18,144 nucleotides of DNA from Aalborgiella sp043769295 (GCA_043769295.1 JAYVJL010000175.1:1-18144), one strand, 5' to 3'. Positions 4,945 to 13,965 are shown, numbered from the stretch's first letter. Made by a program: numbers and translations. Notes: generated by a model from the letters alone, not told the origin.

Positions 4945-6783
4945 ATGGCGTCCATCTCTTCTATTAGCTCACCTAACCCAACCCTGTCGGCAGCAACCGC
5001 CTCCGTGACCAAGCGCAGATTTGACGTCGTTATCGTTGGCGCTGGCGGCTCCGGCATGCGCGCCTCGTTGCAGTTGGCACGTGCTGGCTTGAATGTCGCT
5101 GTGCTGTCAAAAGTTTTTCCAACCCGTTCGCATACTGTGGCGGCACAGGGCGGCATTGGTGCCTCATTGGGCAACATGAATGCCGACAACTGGCACTATC
5201 ATTTTTACGACACTGTCAAAGGCTCCGACTGGCTGGGCGACCAAGACGCGATTGAATTCATGTGCCGTGAAGCACCCAACGTGGTGTATGACCTGGAGCA
5301 CATGGGCATGCCGTTTGACCGCAACCCGGATGGCACGATTTACCAGCGCCCCTTCGGTGGCCACACCGCCAACTACGGCGAAAAGGCCGTTGAACGCGCT
5401 TGCGCGGCTGCTGACCGTACCGGCCACGCCATGCTGCACACGCTGTACCAACAAAACGTACAAGCCAAAACGCAATTCTTCGTTGAATGGATGGCGCTTG
5501 ATTTGATCCGCGACGCTGCTGGCGATGTCGTTGGCGTTACCGCTTTAGAGATGGAAACCGGCGAGATTCATATCTTGGAAGCCAAAACCACCTTGCTCGC
5601 CACCGGCGGTGCAGGCCGTATTTTTGCAGCGTCCACCAATGCCTTTATCAACACCGGCGACGGTTTGGGCATGGCTGCACGTGCGGGCATTCCTTTGCAA
5701 GACATGGAATTTTGGCAATTTCACCCGACCGGCGTTGCCGGTGCTGGCGTGTTGTTGACCGAAGGCTGCCGCGGCGAAGGTGCTATTTTGCGCAACAGCA
5801 ATGGCGAGCGCTTCATGGAGCGTTACGCCCCTGCCTACAAAGATTTGGCGCCGCGTGACTACGTGTCACGCTGCATGGACCAGGAGATCAAAGAAGGCCG
5901 CGGCTGCGGCCCGAACAAAGACTATATCAACCTGGACATGACGCATCTGGGTGCCGACACCATCATGAAGCGCCTGCCATCGGTGTTTGAGATCGGCCAC
6001 AACTTTGCCAACGTCGACATCACCAAAGAGCCGATCCCCGTCGTGCCAACGATACATTACCAAATGGGCGGCATCCCAACCAACATCAATGGTCAGGTCG
6101 TCACGCAAAATGCAGACAACCAAAGCGAAGTCGTGAACGGCTTGTACGCGGTGGGCGAATGCTCCTGCGTCAGCGTACATGGCGCAAACCGCTTGGGCAC
6201 CAACTCCCTGCTCGACTTGCTGGTGTTTGGCCGCGCAGCGGGTAACCACATTGTTGAGTTCAACGCCAAAAACAAAACGCACAAGCCACTACCGGCTGAC
6301 GCTGCCGATGCATCACTCGCACGCGTAGCCCGTTTAGACGCGGCTGCTGATGGCGAATACGCGCAAGATGTGGCGGATGATATTCGCAACGCCATGCAGT
6401 TTCACGCAGGCGTGTTCCGCACCCAGGCCAGCATGGACGAAGGTGTCAAAAAGGTCGCCGAGCTGCGCAAACGCGTGGCCAACATCAACCTCAAAGACAA
6501 ATCAAAAGTTTTCAACACCGCGCGTATCGAAGCGCTGGAAATCGACAATTTGATTGAAGCTGCGCAAGCGACCATCGTGTCCGCTGCTGCCCGCCATGAG
6601 AGCCGTGGCGCGCACACCGTCAATGACTACGGTGACACTGCTGCCCACCCAAATGGCCGCAACGACACCGATTGGCACAAGCACACCCTGTGGGACAGCG
6701 CCACAAACGTCCTGTCCTACAAACCCGTCAAGATGAAACCATTAACCGTTGATTCGATTCCATTGACCGTTCGTACTTTCTAA
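4945..6783 (+). CDS. sdhA: Succinate dehydrogenase flavoprotein subunit
   Basis: This catalytic subunit of complex II binds FAD and oxidises succinate to fumarate on the cytoplasmic face. Over 612 residues it shows the dinucleotide fold VGAGGSGM (31-38), SHTVAAQGG with His63 (the covalent FAD attachment site), HPTG and CRGEGA near 255-280, catalytic Arg near 303 in PRDYVSR, His near 370 in IHYQMGG, and HGANRLGTNS near 410-420. It ends with PLTVRTF, where the family usually has PLTVRTY. It is about 18 residues longer at the N-terminus than E. coli SdhA because of a Ser/Thr-rich lead (MASISSISSPNP). No internal ATG gives a better start. Covalent flavinylation should depend on the sdhE encoded downstream. 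Confidence 0.98.
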   Translation: MASISSISSPNPTLSAATASVTKRRFDVVIVGAGGSGMRASLQLARAGLNVAVLSKVFPTRSHTVAAQGGIGASLGNMNADNWHYHFYDTVKGSDWLGDQDAIEFMCREAPNVVYDLEHMGMPFDRNPDGTIYQRPFGGHTANYGEKAVERACAAADRTGHAMLHTLYQQNVQAKTQFFVEWMALDLIRDAAGDVVGVTALEMETGEIHILEAKTTLLATGGAGRIFAASTNAFINTGDGLGMAARAGIPLQDMEFWQFHPTGVAGAGVLLTEGCRGEGAILRNSNGERFMERYAPAYKDLAPRDYVSRCMDQEIKEGRGCGPNKDYINLDMTHLGADTIMKRLPSVFEIGHNFANVDITKEPIPVVPTIHYQMGGIPTNINGQVVTQNADNQSEVVNGLYAVGECSCVSVHGANRLGTNSLLDLLVFGRAAGNHIVEFNAKNKTHKPLPADAADASLARVARLDAAADGEYAQDVADDIRNAMQFHAGVFRTQASMDEGVKKVAELRKRVANINLKDKSKVFNTARIEALEIDNLIEAAQATIVSAAARHESRGAHTVNDYGDTAAHPNGRNDTDWHKHTLWDSATNVLSYKPVKMKPLTVDSIPLTVRTF

Positions 6784-6813
6784 AATTTAAAAGATTAATT
6801 TAGAGAACACAAA

Positions 6814-7518
6814 ATGACCACACGCACCTTCAAAATCTACCGCTACGATCCGGACACTGATGCCAAGCCGTACATGCAAACCATCAACGTCGAGTTGGAT
6901 GGCTCTGAGCGCATGCTGCTGGACGCGTTGATGAAACTCAAAGCGCATGACCCCAGCATCACTTTCCGCCGCTCATGCCGAGAAGGCGTGTGCGGCTCCG
7001 ACGCGATGAACATCAACGGCAAAAATGGTCTGGCTTGTTTGACCAATATGTTGACACTCAAAGGCGACATCGTCTTGAAGCCGCTGCCAGGTCTGCCGGT
7101 CATCCGAGACTTGATCGTCGACATGACGCAGTTCTTCAAGCAATACAACTCGATCAAACCCTACTTGATCAACACCACCACGCCTCCTGAAAAAGAGCGT
7201 CTGCAAAGCCCTGAAGAGCGCGATGAGCTGAACGGCTTGTACGAGTGCATCTTGTGCGCCAGCTGCTCAACCGCTTGCCCGAGCTTCTGGTGGAACCCGG
7301 ACAAGTTTGTCGGCCCGGCTGGTTTGCTGCAAGCCTATCGTTTCATCGCCGACAGCCGCGATGAAGCGACTGCAGAGCGCCTGGACAACCTGGAAGACCC
7401 TTACCGCTTGTTCCGTTGCCATACCATCATGAATTGCGTCGATGTTTGCCCCAAGGGTTTGAACCCCACCAAAGCCATCGGCAAGATCAAAGAGATGATG
7501 GTCATGAGAACTGTATAA
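6814..7518 (+). CDS. sdhB: Succinate dehydrogenase iron-sulfur subunit
   Basis: This subunit carries electrons from FAD to quinone through three clusters. In 234 residues the [2Fe-2S] site is SCREGVCGSD...GLAC (Cys55, Cys60, Asp63, Cys75, with Asp as one ligand exactly as in E. coli). The [4Fe-4S] site is CILCASCSTACP (about 145-156). The [3Fe-4S] site includes FRCHTIMNCVDVCPKG near the C-terminus. The ATG follows GAGA with acceptable spacing, 30 nt after sdhA. Length equals that of well-studied homologues. No missing ligand. Confidence 0.98.
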   Translation: MTTRTFKIYRYDPDTDAKPYMQTINVELDGSERMLLDALMKLKAHDPSITFRRSCREGVCGSDAMNINGKNGLACLTNMLTLKGDIVLKPLPGLPVIRDLIVDMTQFFKQYNSIKPYLINTTTPPEKERLQSPEERDELNGLYECILCASCSTACPSFWWNPDKFVGPAGLLQAYRFIADSRDEATAERLDNLEDPYRLFRCHTIMNCVDVCPKGLNPTKAIGKIKEMMVMRTV

Positions 7519-7544
7519 GCGTACCGTCTGATTTAAACAAAGCG

Positions 7545-7832
7545 ATGCATGCCGAACTGTTGAACGAACGCGATCTGAGCAAACTGCGCTGGCGCTGCCG
7601 GCGTGGCTTGCTCGAGAACGATCTGTTCATCGAGCGCTTTTTCAACAAGTACGCGGCCACCTTGACCGTCAAACAAGCGCAAGGTCTGAATGTTTTAATG
7701 GATCTAAGCGACAACGACTTGTTGGACTTGCACTTGGCACGAAAATCGCTCGACGAGATGTTGGCCAGCAGTCCGAATTTAGACTGTACTGAAGCCCGCG
7801 AAGTCTTGGCCATGCTGAGAAACCAGTCTTGA
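7545..7832 (+). CDS. sdhE: FAD assembly factor SdhE (YgfY/Sdh5 family)
   Basis: This is a small (95-residue) protein that helps attach FAD covalently to SdhA. The hallmark RGxxE motif is present as RGLLE (20-24) in the segment LRWRCRRGLLENDLFIERFF, as in E. coli SdhE (CRRGMRELD). The rest is helical and acidic in character (MDLSDNDLLDLHLARKSLDEM). The ATG at 7545 is 26 nt after the sdhB stop. The frame stays open upstream into sdhB, but no better start codon exists between the genes. There is no strong ribosome binding site. Its position between sdhB and gltA is common in Burkholderiales and fits co-expression with its SdhA client. Confidence 0.93.
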   Translation: MHAELLNERDLSKLRWRCRRGLLENDLFIERFFNKYAATLTVKQAQGLNVLMDLSDNDLLDLHLARKSLDEMLASSPNLDCTEAREVLAMLRNQS

Positions 7833-7891
7833 GTGCAAAAAATAATTCGAAAATTTACAGATTACCAACCCGAGAGTCATAGAGGACCACC

Positions 7892-9202
7892 ATGAAACTA
7901 GCAGATAACAAAGCCACACTGTCGTTTAGCAACGGTAATCCAAGCATCGAGATGCCTGTTTATCAAGGCACTGTTGGCCCAGATGTGATTGATATTCGCA
8001 AACTGTATGCCCAAACCGGCATGTTTACTTACGATCCTGGCTTTTTGTCTACCGCTGCCTGCCAGTCCGCCATCACCTACATTGATGGTGACAAAGGTGA
8101 ATTGTTGTACCGTGGCTACCCGATTGAACAACTCGCCACCAACTGCGACTTTTTAGAAGCCTGCCACCTGTTGCTGTACGGTGAACTGCCAAACGCGACA
8201 GAGAAAAAAGCCTTCACCAAACTCGTGACCAACCACACCATGGTCAACGAGCAAATGCAATTCTTTTTACGTGGCTTCCGCCGTGATGCGCACCCTATGG
8301 CGATCATGACCGGTCTGGTCGGCGCATTGTCTGCGTTCTACCATGACAGCACCGACATCAACAACCCGGAGCACCGAGAAATTGCCGCGATTCGTTTGAT
8401 CGCCAAAATGCCAACCCTGGTGGCGATGGCGTACAAATACACCGTCGGCCAGCCTTACATGTACCCGCGCAACGATTTGAGCTACGCTGGCAACTTTTTG
8501 CATATGATGTTCGCCACACCGTGCGAGCCCTACATCGTCAGCCCCGTGCTCGAACGAGCTTTGGACCGCATCTTCACCCTGCACGCCGACCACGAGCAAA
8601 ACGCGTCAACTTCAACGGTTCGTTTGTGCGGTAGCTCTGGCACCAACCCGTTTGCAGCGATTGCTGCCGGCGTGGCCTGCCTATGGGGCCCGGCCCACGG
8701 CGGTGCAAACGAAGCCTGCCTGAACATGCTCGAAGATATCCAAAAAATGGGTGGCGTGAGCAAAGTCGGCGAATTCATGGAAAAAGTGAAAGACAAAAAC
8801 TCCGGCGTCAAACTGATGGGTTTTGGCCACCGCGTTTACAAAAACTACGACCCACGCGCTAAATTGATGCAAGAGACTTGCAAAGAAGTGTTGGCCGAAC
8901 TCGGTCTGGAAAACGACCCCTTGTTCAAACTGGCCATGGCTTTGGAAAAAATCGCCCTGGAAGACGACTACTTCGTCTCCCGCAAGCTGTACCCGAACGT
9001 TGACTTCTACTCCGGCATTGTGCAGCGCGCCATTGGCATCCCAACGCCGTTGTTCACCGCCGTGTTCGCCCTGGCGCGCACGACCGGCTGGATTGCCCAA
9101 TTGAACGAAATGATTGGCGACCCAGAGTACAAAATTGGCCGCCCGCGCCAGTTGTTTACCGGTGAAACAGCACGCATGGTGAAACCCATCGCAGAGCGTT
9201 GA
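7892..9202 (+). CDS. gltA: Citrate synthase (type II)
   Basis: This enzyme condenses oxaloacetate and acetyl-CoA to citrate, the entry step of the TCA cycle. The 436 residues include the catalytic residues His269 in GPAHGGANE, His313 in GFGHRVYKNYDPRA and Asp371 in VDFYSGI, plus LHADHEQNASTSTVR. Length and N-terminal domain (MKLADNKATLSFSNG...) match the hexameric, NADH-sensitive type found in Gram-negative bacteria, though allosteric behaviour cannot be read directly. The ATG follows GAGG at about 7 nt. It lies 59 nt after sdhE with no terminator between, so it is probably the last gene of the sdh transcript. A strong terminator follows at 9236-9268. Confidence 0.97.
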   Translation: MKLADNKATLSFSNGNPSIEMPVYQGTVGPDVIDIRKLYAQTGMFTYDPGFLSTAACQSAITYIDGDKGELLYRGYPIEQLATNCDFLEACHLLLYGELPNATEKKAFTKLVTNHTMVNEQMQFFLRGFRRDAHPMAIMTGLVGALSAFYHDSTDINNPEHREIAAIRLIAKMPTLVAMAYKYTVGQPYMYPRNDLSYAGNFLHMMFATPCEPYIVSPVLERALDRIFTLHADHEQNASTSTVRLCGSSGTNPFAAIAAGVACLWGPAHGGANEACLNMLEDIQKMGGVSKVGEFMEKVKDKNSGVKLMGFGHRVYKNYDPRAKLMQETCKEVLAELGLENDPLFKLAMALEKIALEDDYFVSRKLYPNVDFYSGIVQRAIGIPTPLFTAVFALARTTGWIAQLNEMIGDPEYKIGRPRQLFTGETARMVKPIAER

Positions 9203-9235
9203 TCCGATTTTGACCCGCTGAATTTGAACTTTGAG

Positions 9236-9268
9236 CGCCCGCCCGATGGCAACATCGGCGGGCGTTTT
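9236..9268 (+). terminator. Rho-independent terminator after gltA
   Basis: CGCCCGCCCGATG (9236-9248) pairs with CATCGGCGGGCG (9253-9264) as a 12-bp GC-rich stem with one bulged C and a GCAA tetraloop, followed by TTTT. It lies 34 nt after the gltA stop and closes the sdh-gltA operon. Confidence 0.88.
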
Positions 9269-9296
9269 GCATTTCGCACCGCATATTGCATAAAAT
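9267..9296 (+). promoter_or_regulatory. Candidate leuC promoter
   Basis: TTGCAT (9267-9272) and TAAAAT (9291-9296) are 18 bp apart. The -10 matches 5 of 6 positions and the -35 only 3 of 6. The -35 overlaps the U-tract of the gltA terminator. The leader would be about 60 nt, with no leucine-rich leader peptide or obvious attenuator. Confidence 0.35.
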
Positions 9297-9362
9297 AGAC
9301 CCTCTATTCCCGTTACTACCAGTTTCGACTGTTAGCTTTTTGTAGGTTTCTTGAAAGACGCC

Positions 9363-10814
9363 ATGAGCCGCACGCTGTACGACAAAATCTGGGACGAACA
9401 CGTCGTCCACACCGAAGAAGACGGCACCGCCGTGCTTTATATCGACCGCCACCTGGTGCATGAAGTCACCAGCCCGCAGGCGTTTGAGGGCATACGCCAG
9501 GCTGGCCGCAAAATCTGGCGCATCAGCTCCATCGTCGCCACGGCAGACCACAACACCCCCACCACGGGCTGGGAACTGGGCTACGACGGCATCACCGATG
9601 CGGTCAGCAAAGAACAGATCACCACACTGGACGCGAATATGGCCGAATTCGGCTCGGCGGCGTACTTCCCGTTTCTGTCCAAACGTCAGGGCATCGTCCA
9701 TGTCATCGGGCCTGAACAGGGCGCGACCCTGCCCGGCATGACCGTTGTTTGCGGTGACTCCCACACCTCCACCCACGGCGCGTTTGGCGCGCTGGCGCAC
9801 GGCATTGGCACCAGCGAGGTCGAGCACGTCATGGCGACGCAGACGCTGCTGGCCAAAAAAGCCAAGAACATGCTCATCAAGGTCGAAGGCAAAGTGCCTG
9901 CTGGCGTGGGCGGCAAAGACATCGTGCTGGCCATCATCGGCAAAATCGGCACGGCTGGCGGCACCGGTTACACCATTGAATTTGCGGGTTCTGCGATTCG
10001 TGCCCTCAGCATGGAAGGCCGTATGACCGTCTGTAACATGGCGATTGAAGCCGGCGCACGCGCCGGTTTGGTTGCGGTGGACGACAAAACCATCGCCTAC
10101 CTGCAAGGCCGCCCACTCGCCCCAGGATTCGATGCACAAAGCGGCCGCTTTGTGGGTGGCGCGGAATGGGACCAAGCCGTCGCCTACTGGAAAGGTCTGC
10201 AATCCGATGCTGGCGCGCATTTTGACGCTGTGGTCGAGCTGGACGCGACCCAGATCATCCCGCAAGTCACCTGGGGCACCTCGCCCGAGATGGTGTTTGG
10301 CATCGACGGCTTCACGCCTGATCCGGACAAAGAAAAAGACGCCAATAAACGCGATGCGATTGAGCGAGCGCTCACGTACATGGGCTTGCCACCGGGCAAA
10401 GCGCTGAACGACATCTATGTCGACAAGGTCTTTATCGGCTCCTGCACCAACAGCCGCATCGAAGACATGCGCGAAGCGGCAGCGATGGTAAAGCAATTGG
10501 GTCAAAAAGTCGCCAAAAACGTCAAATTAGCCTTGGTAGTCCCAGGCTCAGGCCTCGTGAAAGACCAAGCCGAACGCGAAGGCCTGCACCACATCTTTAC
10601 CGCTGCTGGCTTTGAGTGGCGCGAACCCGGCTGCTCGATGTGCCTGGCCATGAACGCCGACAAGCTGGAGCCGGGCGAACGCTGTGCTTCCACATCAAAC
10701 CGCAATTTCGAAGGCCGCCAAGGCGCGGGGGGGCGCACCCACCTGGTCAGCCCCGCGATGGCAGCTGCTGCTGCGGTGCATGGGCATTTTGTTGATATTC
10801 GGAGATTCTCGTAA
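9363..10814 (+). CDS. leuC: 3-isopropylmalate dehydratase large subunit
   Basis: With LeuD it isomerises 2-isopropylmalate to 3-isopropylmalate in leucine synthesis. It is an aconitase-fold enzyme with a [4Fe-4S] cluster. The 483 residues carry the three cluster cysteines Cys361 (GSCTNSR), Cys424 and Cys427 (GCSMC), plus CGDSHTSTHGAFGALAHGIG in the N-terminal half. I chose the ATG at 9363, giving MSRTLYDKIWDEHVV, which aligns with typical LeuC starts. A TTG at 9351 would add four residues without support. The ribosome binding site is weak (GAAAG). It is about 17 residues longer than E. coli LeuC. leuD begins 11 nt after its stop, so the two subunits are co-expressed. Confidence 0.97.
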   Translation: MSRTLYDKIWDEHVVHTEEDGTAVLYIDRHLVHEVTSPQAFEGIRQAGRKIWRISSIVATADHNTPTTGWELGYDGITDAVSKEQITTLDANMAEFGSAAYFPFLSKRQGIVHVIGPEQGATLPGMTVVCGDSHTSTHGAFGALAHGIGTSEVEHVMATQTLLAKKAKNMLIKVEGKVPAGVGGKDIVLAIIGKIGTAGGTGYTIEFAGSAIRALSMEGRMTVCNMAIEAGARAGLVAVDDKTIAYLQGRPLAPGFDAQSGRFVGGAEWDQAVAYWKGLQSDAGAHFDAVVELDATQIIPQVTWGTSPEMVFGIDGFTPDPDKEKDANKRDAIERALTYMGLPPGKALNDIYVDKVFIGSCTNSRIEDMREAAAMVKQLGQKVAKNVKLALVVPGSGLVKDQAEREGLHHIFTAAGFEWREPGCSMCLAMNADKLEPGERCASTSNRNFEGRQGAGGRTHLVSPAMAAAAAVHGHFVDIRRFS

Positions 10815-10825
10815 GTAAGAAATAT

Positions 10826-11473
10826 ATGCAAAAATTCACCGTACACAAAGGCCTGGTCGCCCCGATGGACCGCGAAAACGTCGACACCGACGCCATCATC
10901 CCCAAGCAATTTCTCAAATCCATCCGAAAAACCGGTTTTGGCGTCAATTTGTTTGACGAATGGCGTTATCTGGACGCTGGTTACCCCGGCCAGGACCCGA
11001 CCAGCCGCAAACCCAACCCAGATTTTGTGCTGAACCAGCCGCGTTATTCGGGCGCGAGCGTCCTTTTAGCGCGTAAAAACTTCGGCTGCGGCTCCTCACG
11101 CGAGCACGCGCCGTGGGCGCTGGATCAATATGGCTTTCGGGCCATCATTGCCCCCAGCTACGCCGATATTTTCTTCAACAACAGCTTCAAAAATGGCCTG
11201 CTGCCCATCGTATTGAGTGATTCACAAGTCTCACACCTGTTTAACGAATGCGCCGCCTTCCCGACCTACAGCCTGACGGTAGATTTAGAGCGCCAAGTCA
11301 TCGTCAAACCCGATGGTGTGGAATGGCCGTTTGAGGTGCAGGCCTTTCGCAAATACTGCCTGATCAACGGTTTTGACGACATTGGCCTGACCCTGCGCCA
11401 CAGCGACAAAATCAAGGCTTTTGAAGCCGAGCGCCTGGCAGCCAAGCCGTGGTTGGCACATACGCTGCTGTAG
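10826..11473 (+). CDS. leuD: 3-isopropylmalate dehydratase small subunit
   Basis: This is the swivel-domain partner of LeuC. The 215 residues begin MQKFTVHKGLVAPMDRENVD with TDAIIPKQFL following, and contain NFGCGSSREHAPWAL, the conserved substrate-contact loop, and APSYADIFFNNSFKNGLLP. The C-terminal part (KAFEAERLAAKPWL) is typical of betaproteobacterial LeuD. Length is slightly above the E. coli protein (201). The upstream GTAAG is a weak ribosome binding site, and coupling to leuC is likely. A dispersed repeat follows in the 102-nt gap before leuB. Confidence 0.97.
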   Translation: MQKFTVHKGLVAPMDRENVDTDAIIPKQFLKSIRKTGFGVNLFDEWRYLDAGYPGQDPTSRKPNPDFVLNQPRYSGASVLLARKNFGCGSSREHAPWALDQYGFRAIIAPSYADIFFNNSFKNGLLPIVLSDSQVSHLFNECAAFPTYSLTVDLERQVIVKPDGVEWPFEVQAFRKYCLINGFDDIGLTLRHSDKIKAFEAERLAAKPWLAHTLL

Positions 11474-11497
11474 GCTGTCTTTTTATAGGCCATTTAA

Positions 11498-11546
11498 GGC
11501 TATAGCCGGCGTATTTATTGACTAAGTAGCTATTAAATTTATAGCA
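11498..11546 (+). repeat. Dispersed AT-rich repeat, copy C (between leuD and leuB)
   Basis: It begins with the perfect palindrome GGCTATAGCC (11498-11507), continues with CGGCGTATTTATTG (11507-11520), and ends with GCTATTAAATTTATAGC (11529-11545), itself nearly palindromic. The 30-nt core 11507-11536 matches copy A at about 25 and copy D at about 24 of 30 positions by eye. The repeat fills half of the leuD-leuB gap and could form a weak hairpin in the leu mRNA. Confidence 0.75.
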
Positions 11547-11575
11547 AATAACGACATACAAAGAAAAGAATCAAC

Positions 11576-12655
11576 ATGAAAATCGCCATCCTCCCCGGTG
11601 ACGGCATTGGTACAGAAATCGTCGCAGAAGCCGTCAAAGTCTTGAAGGTCATCGACCAAGCATTCGGCCTGAAGATGGAGATGGAATCCGCTTTGGTCGG
11701 CGGTGCGGCTTTTGAGGCGCATGGCCACCCGCTGCCACCCGCCACGCTGAAGCTGGCGATGGATTCTGACGCCGTGCTGTTCGGCGCGGTCGGCGACTGG
11801 AAATACGACACGCTGGATCGCCCGCTGCGACCCGAGCAGGCGATTTTGGGGCTGCGCAAAAACATGGGCCTGTTTGCCAACTTTCGCCCCGCCATTTGTT
11901 ACAAAGAGCTGGTCGATGCCTCCAGCCTGAAGCCGGAACTGGTCGCAGGTCTCGATATTTTGATCATCCGCGAGCTGACCGGTGACATCTACTTCGGCCA
12001 GCCCCGTGGCCGCCGCGTCGCCACCGATGGGCACTTCCCGGGCTCAGAAGAAGCCTTCGACACCATGCGCTACAGCCGCCCGGAGATCGAGCGCATCGCC
12101 CACGTTGCCTTCCAGGCCGCACAAAAGCGCGACAAGCGGGTCACCAGCGTCGACAAAGCCAATGTTTTAGAGACCTTCCAGTTCTGGAAAGACGTGGTCA
12201 CCGAGGTAGGCAAGCAGTACCCCGACGTCGCTTTGGACCACATGTACGTCGACAACGCGGCCATGCAACTGGTCAAAGCGCCCAAGAAATTTGACGTGGT
12301 CGTCACCGGCAACATGTTTGGCGACATTTTGTCGGATGCCGCCGCCATGCTGACTGGCTCGATCGGCATGTTGCCGTCTGCCAGCTTGAACGACAAAAAA
12401 CAAGGCCTGTACGAGCCCAGCCACGGCAGCGCGCCTGACATTGCCGGCAAAGGCATCGCCAACCCGCTGGCGACGATTTTGAGCGCGGCGATGATGTTGC
12501 GCTTCTCTTTAAATCAGCCTGCGGCGGCGGATCGCATCGAAACTGCCGTCAAGTCCGTTTTGGCGCAGGGCTTGCGGACGCCGGATATTTACAGTGCGGG
12601 AACCACCAAAGTCAGCACCGTGCAAATGGGCGATGCAGTGGTGAAAGCCCTGTAA
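11576..12655 (+). CDS. leuB: 3-isopropylmalate dehydrogenase
   Basis: It oxidatively decarboxylates 3-isopropylmalate to 2-ketoisocaproate with NAD+, the third step of leucine synthesis. The 359 residues show ILPGDGIGTEI (4-14), GLRKNMGLFANFRP with the substrate arginines, the RELTGDIYFG segment, VDNAAMQL and MFGDILSDAAAM with the metal-binding aspartates, and EPSHGSAPDIAGKGIANP near the NAD site. These match bacterial LeuB throughout. The ATG follows only a weak AAGAA. It is the third gene of leuCDB, 102 nt after leuD with a repeat between. Confidence 0.97.
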   Translation: MKIAILPGDGIGTEIVAEAVKVLKVIDQAFGLKMEMESALVGGAAFEAHGHPLPPATLKLAMDSDAVLFGAVGDWKYDTLDRPLRPEQAILGLRKNMGLFANFRPAICYKELVDASSLKPELVAGLDILIIRELTGDIYFGQPRGRRVATDGHFPGSEEAFDTMRYSRPEIERIAHVAFQAAQKRDKRVTSVDKANVLETFQFWKDVVTEVGKQYPDVALDHMYVDNAAMQLVKAPKKFDVVVTGNMFGDILSDAAAMLTGSIGMLPSASLNDKKQGLYEPSHGSAPDIAGKGIANPLATILSAAMMLRFSLNQPAAADRIETAVKSVLAQGLRTPDIYSAGTTKVSTVQMGDAVVKAL

Positions 12656-12672
12656 ATCATGGCTACAGCGCA

Positions 12673-12700
12673 GCAGGCACTGAGAAAGTACCTGCTTTTA
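12673..12700 (+). terminator. Weak possible terminator after leuB
   Basis: GCAGGCAC (12673-12680) pairs with GTACCTGC (12688-12695) at 7 of 8 positions around a 7-nt loop, followed by TTTTA. The stem is short and has a mismatch, so it may only partly stop transcription into asd. Confidence 0.4.
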
Positions 12701-12732
12701 GAATTTGTACTTAATTTTTAAAGGTGATGGCG

Positions 12733-13908
12733 ATGAAAGTAGGCAATCTTGTAGGTTTGGTAGGCTGGCGCGGCATGGTCGGCTCGGTGCTGATTGACCG
12801 CATGCAGGCTGAGGGCGATTTTGCACTGATCGAGCCGGTGTTCTTCTCCACCTCCAACGCGGGCGGTAAAGCCCCAAGCTACGCCAAGAACGAAACCACG
12901 CTGAAAGACGCTTTTGACATTGAAGCTTTGAGGAAGTGCGACATCATTTTGACCGCGCAAGGCGGCGATTACACCTCTGAGGTCTTCCCGAAACTGCGCG
13001 AAGCGGGCTGGACTGGGCACTGGATTGATGCAGCGTCAACCCTGCGGATGAAGGACGATGCGATCATCGTGCTCGACCCGGTGAATCTGCATGTCATCAA
13101 AAACGCGCTCGTTAATACGAAAAATGGGGGCTTAAAAAACTGGGTGGGCGGCAATTGCACGGTGAGCTGCATGTTGATGGGCGTGGGCGCGCTGTACAAA
13201 GCTGGTTTGGTCGAGTGGATGACCACCATGACCTACCAGGCAGCCTCTGGCGGCGGCGCGCAGCACATGCGTGAGTTGTTGACCCAGTTTGGCACGCTGA
13301 ATGGCGAAGTCCGCTCGCTCTTGGACGACCCAAAATCGGCGATTCTCGAAATCGACCGCAAAGTGCTGGCGAAACAACAATCGCTGACTGCTTCCGAGAC
13401 CGCCAACTTTGGTGCGCCTTTGGGTGGCAGCTTGATTCCGTGGATCGACGCCGACCTGGGCATCGGCAAACTGCAGACCGACGCCAGCTGGGGCATGTCC
13501 AAGGAAGAGTGGAAAGGCGGCGTCGAAACCAACAAAATTTTGGGCCAGGGCGCGATGTTTGGCACCAAAGAAGTTCCAGTCGACGGCTTTTGCGTGCGTA
13601 TCGGCGCGATGCGCTGCCACAGCCAGGCGCTGACCTTCAAGTTGAAAAAAGACGTGCCGTTGGCCGACCTGGAAGCCATGATGGCGGCGGACAACGAGTG
13701 GGTCAAAGTCGTGCCCAACACCAAAGAAGCGACATTGCGGGATTTAACGCCTGTTCAAGTCACGGGCACCATGACCATTCCGGTCGGGCGCGTGCGCAAG
13801 CTGGCCATGGGGCCTGAGTATGTGGGCGCTTTCACCATTGGCGACCAGTTGCTGTGGGGCGCGGCGGAACCACTGCGCCGCATGCTGCGGATTTTGCTGG
13901 AAGATTAA
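12733..13908 (+). CDS. asd: Aspartate-semialdehyde dehydrogenase
   Basis: It reduces aspartyl-phosphate to aspartate-semialdehyde with NADPH, the branch point to lysine/diaminopimelate, threonine and methionine. The 391 residues have the NADP loop GLVGWRGMVGSVL (8-20), catalytic Cys142 in GGNCTVSC, YQAASGGGAQHMRELL (168-183) and the acid-base His296 in GAMRCHSQAL. It belongs to the E. coli-like (Gram-negative) branch. I chose the ATG at 12733 because AAAGGTG ends 6 nt before it. ATG 12727 and GTG 12724 are in frame but lie too close to or inside that site. It is 77 nt after leuB and before its own terminator. Confidence 0.97.
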   Translation: MKVGNLVGLVGWRGMVGSVLIDRMQAEGDFALIEPVFFSTSNAGGKAPSYAKNETTLKDAFDIEALRKCDIILTAQGGDYTSEVFPKLREAGWTGHWIDAASTLRMKDDAIIVLDPVNLHVIKNALVNTKNGGLKNWVGGNCTVSCMLMGVGALYKAGLVEWMTTMTYQAASGGGAQHMRELLTQFGTLNGEVRSLLDDPKSAILEIDRKVLAKQQSLTASETANFGAPLGGSLIPWIDADLGIGKLQTDASWGMSKEEWKGGVETNKILGQGAMFGTKEVPVDGFCVRIGAMRCHSQALTFKLKKDVPLADLEAMMAADNEWVKVVPNTKEATLRDLTPVQVTGTMTIPVGRVRKLAMGPEYVGAFTIGDQLLWGAAEPLRRMLRILLED

Positions 13909-13920
13909 GAACTTAGTTCT

Positions 13921-13949
13921 TTTGTAACAAGCCAGCGGTCATTTGTAAC
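13921..13949. repeat. Pair of TTTGTAAC direct repeats 21 bp apart
   Basis: TTTGTAAC occurs at 13921-13928 and 13942-13949, two helical turns apart. A related GTGTAAG follows at about 13954. They sit between the asd stop and the asd terminator. The spacing would suit a protein binding one DNA face, but their place upstream of the terminator makes a role in fimV control uncertain. Confidence 0.25.
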
Positions 13950-13965
13950 CGAGGTGTAAGCGCGG

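Noticed and set aside
9303..9362. Leucine attenuator or leader peptide before leuC
   Set aside because: I looked for a short ORF with leucine codons and a competing hairpin pair. None is visible in the roughly 60-nt leader.
9156..10505. 449-codon open frame on the minus strand opposite leuC
   Set aside because: It lies entirely over gltA's end and leuC, whose motifs are unmistakable. Its sequence (His/Arg/Val-rich, no recognisable domain) is what antisense GC-rich codons produce.
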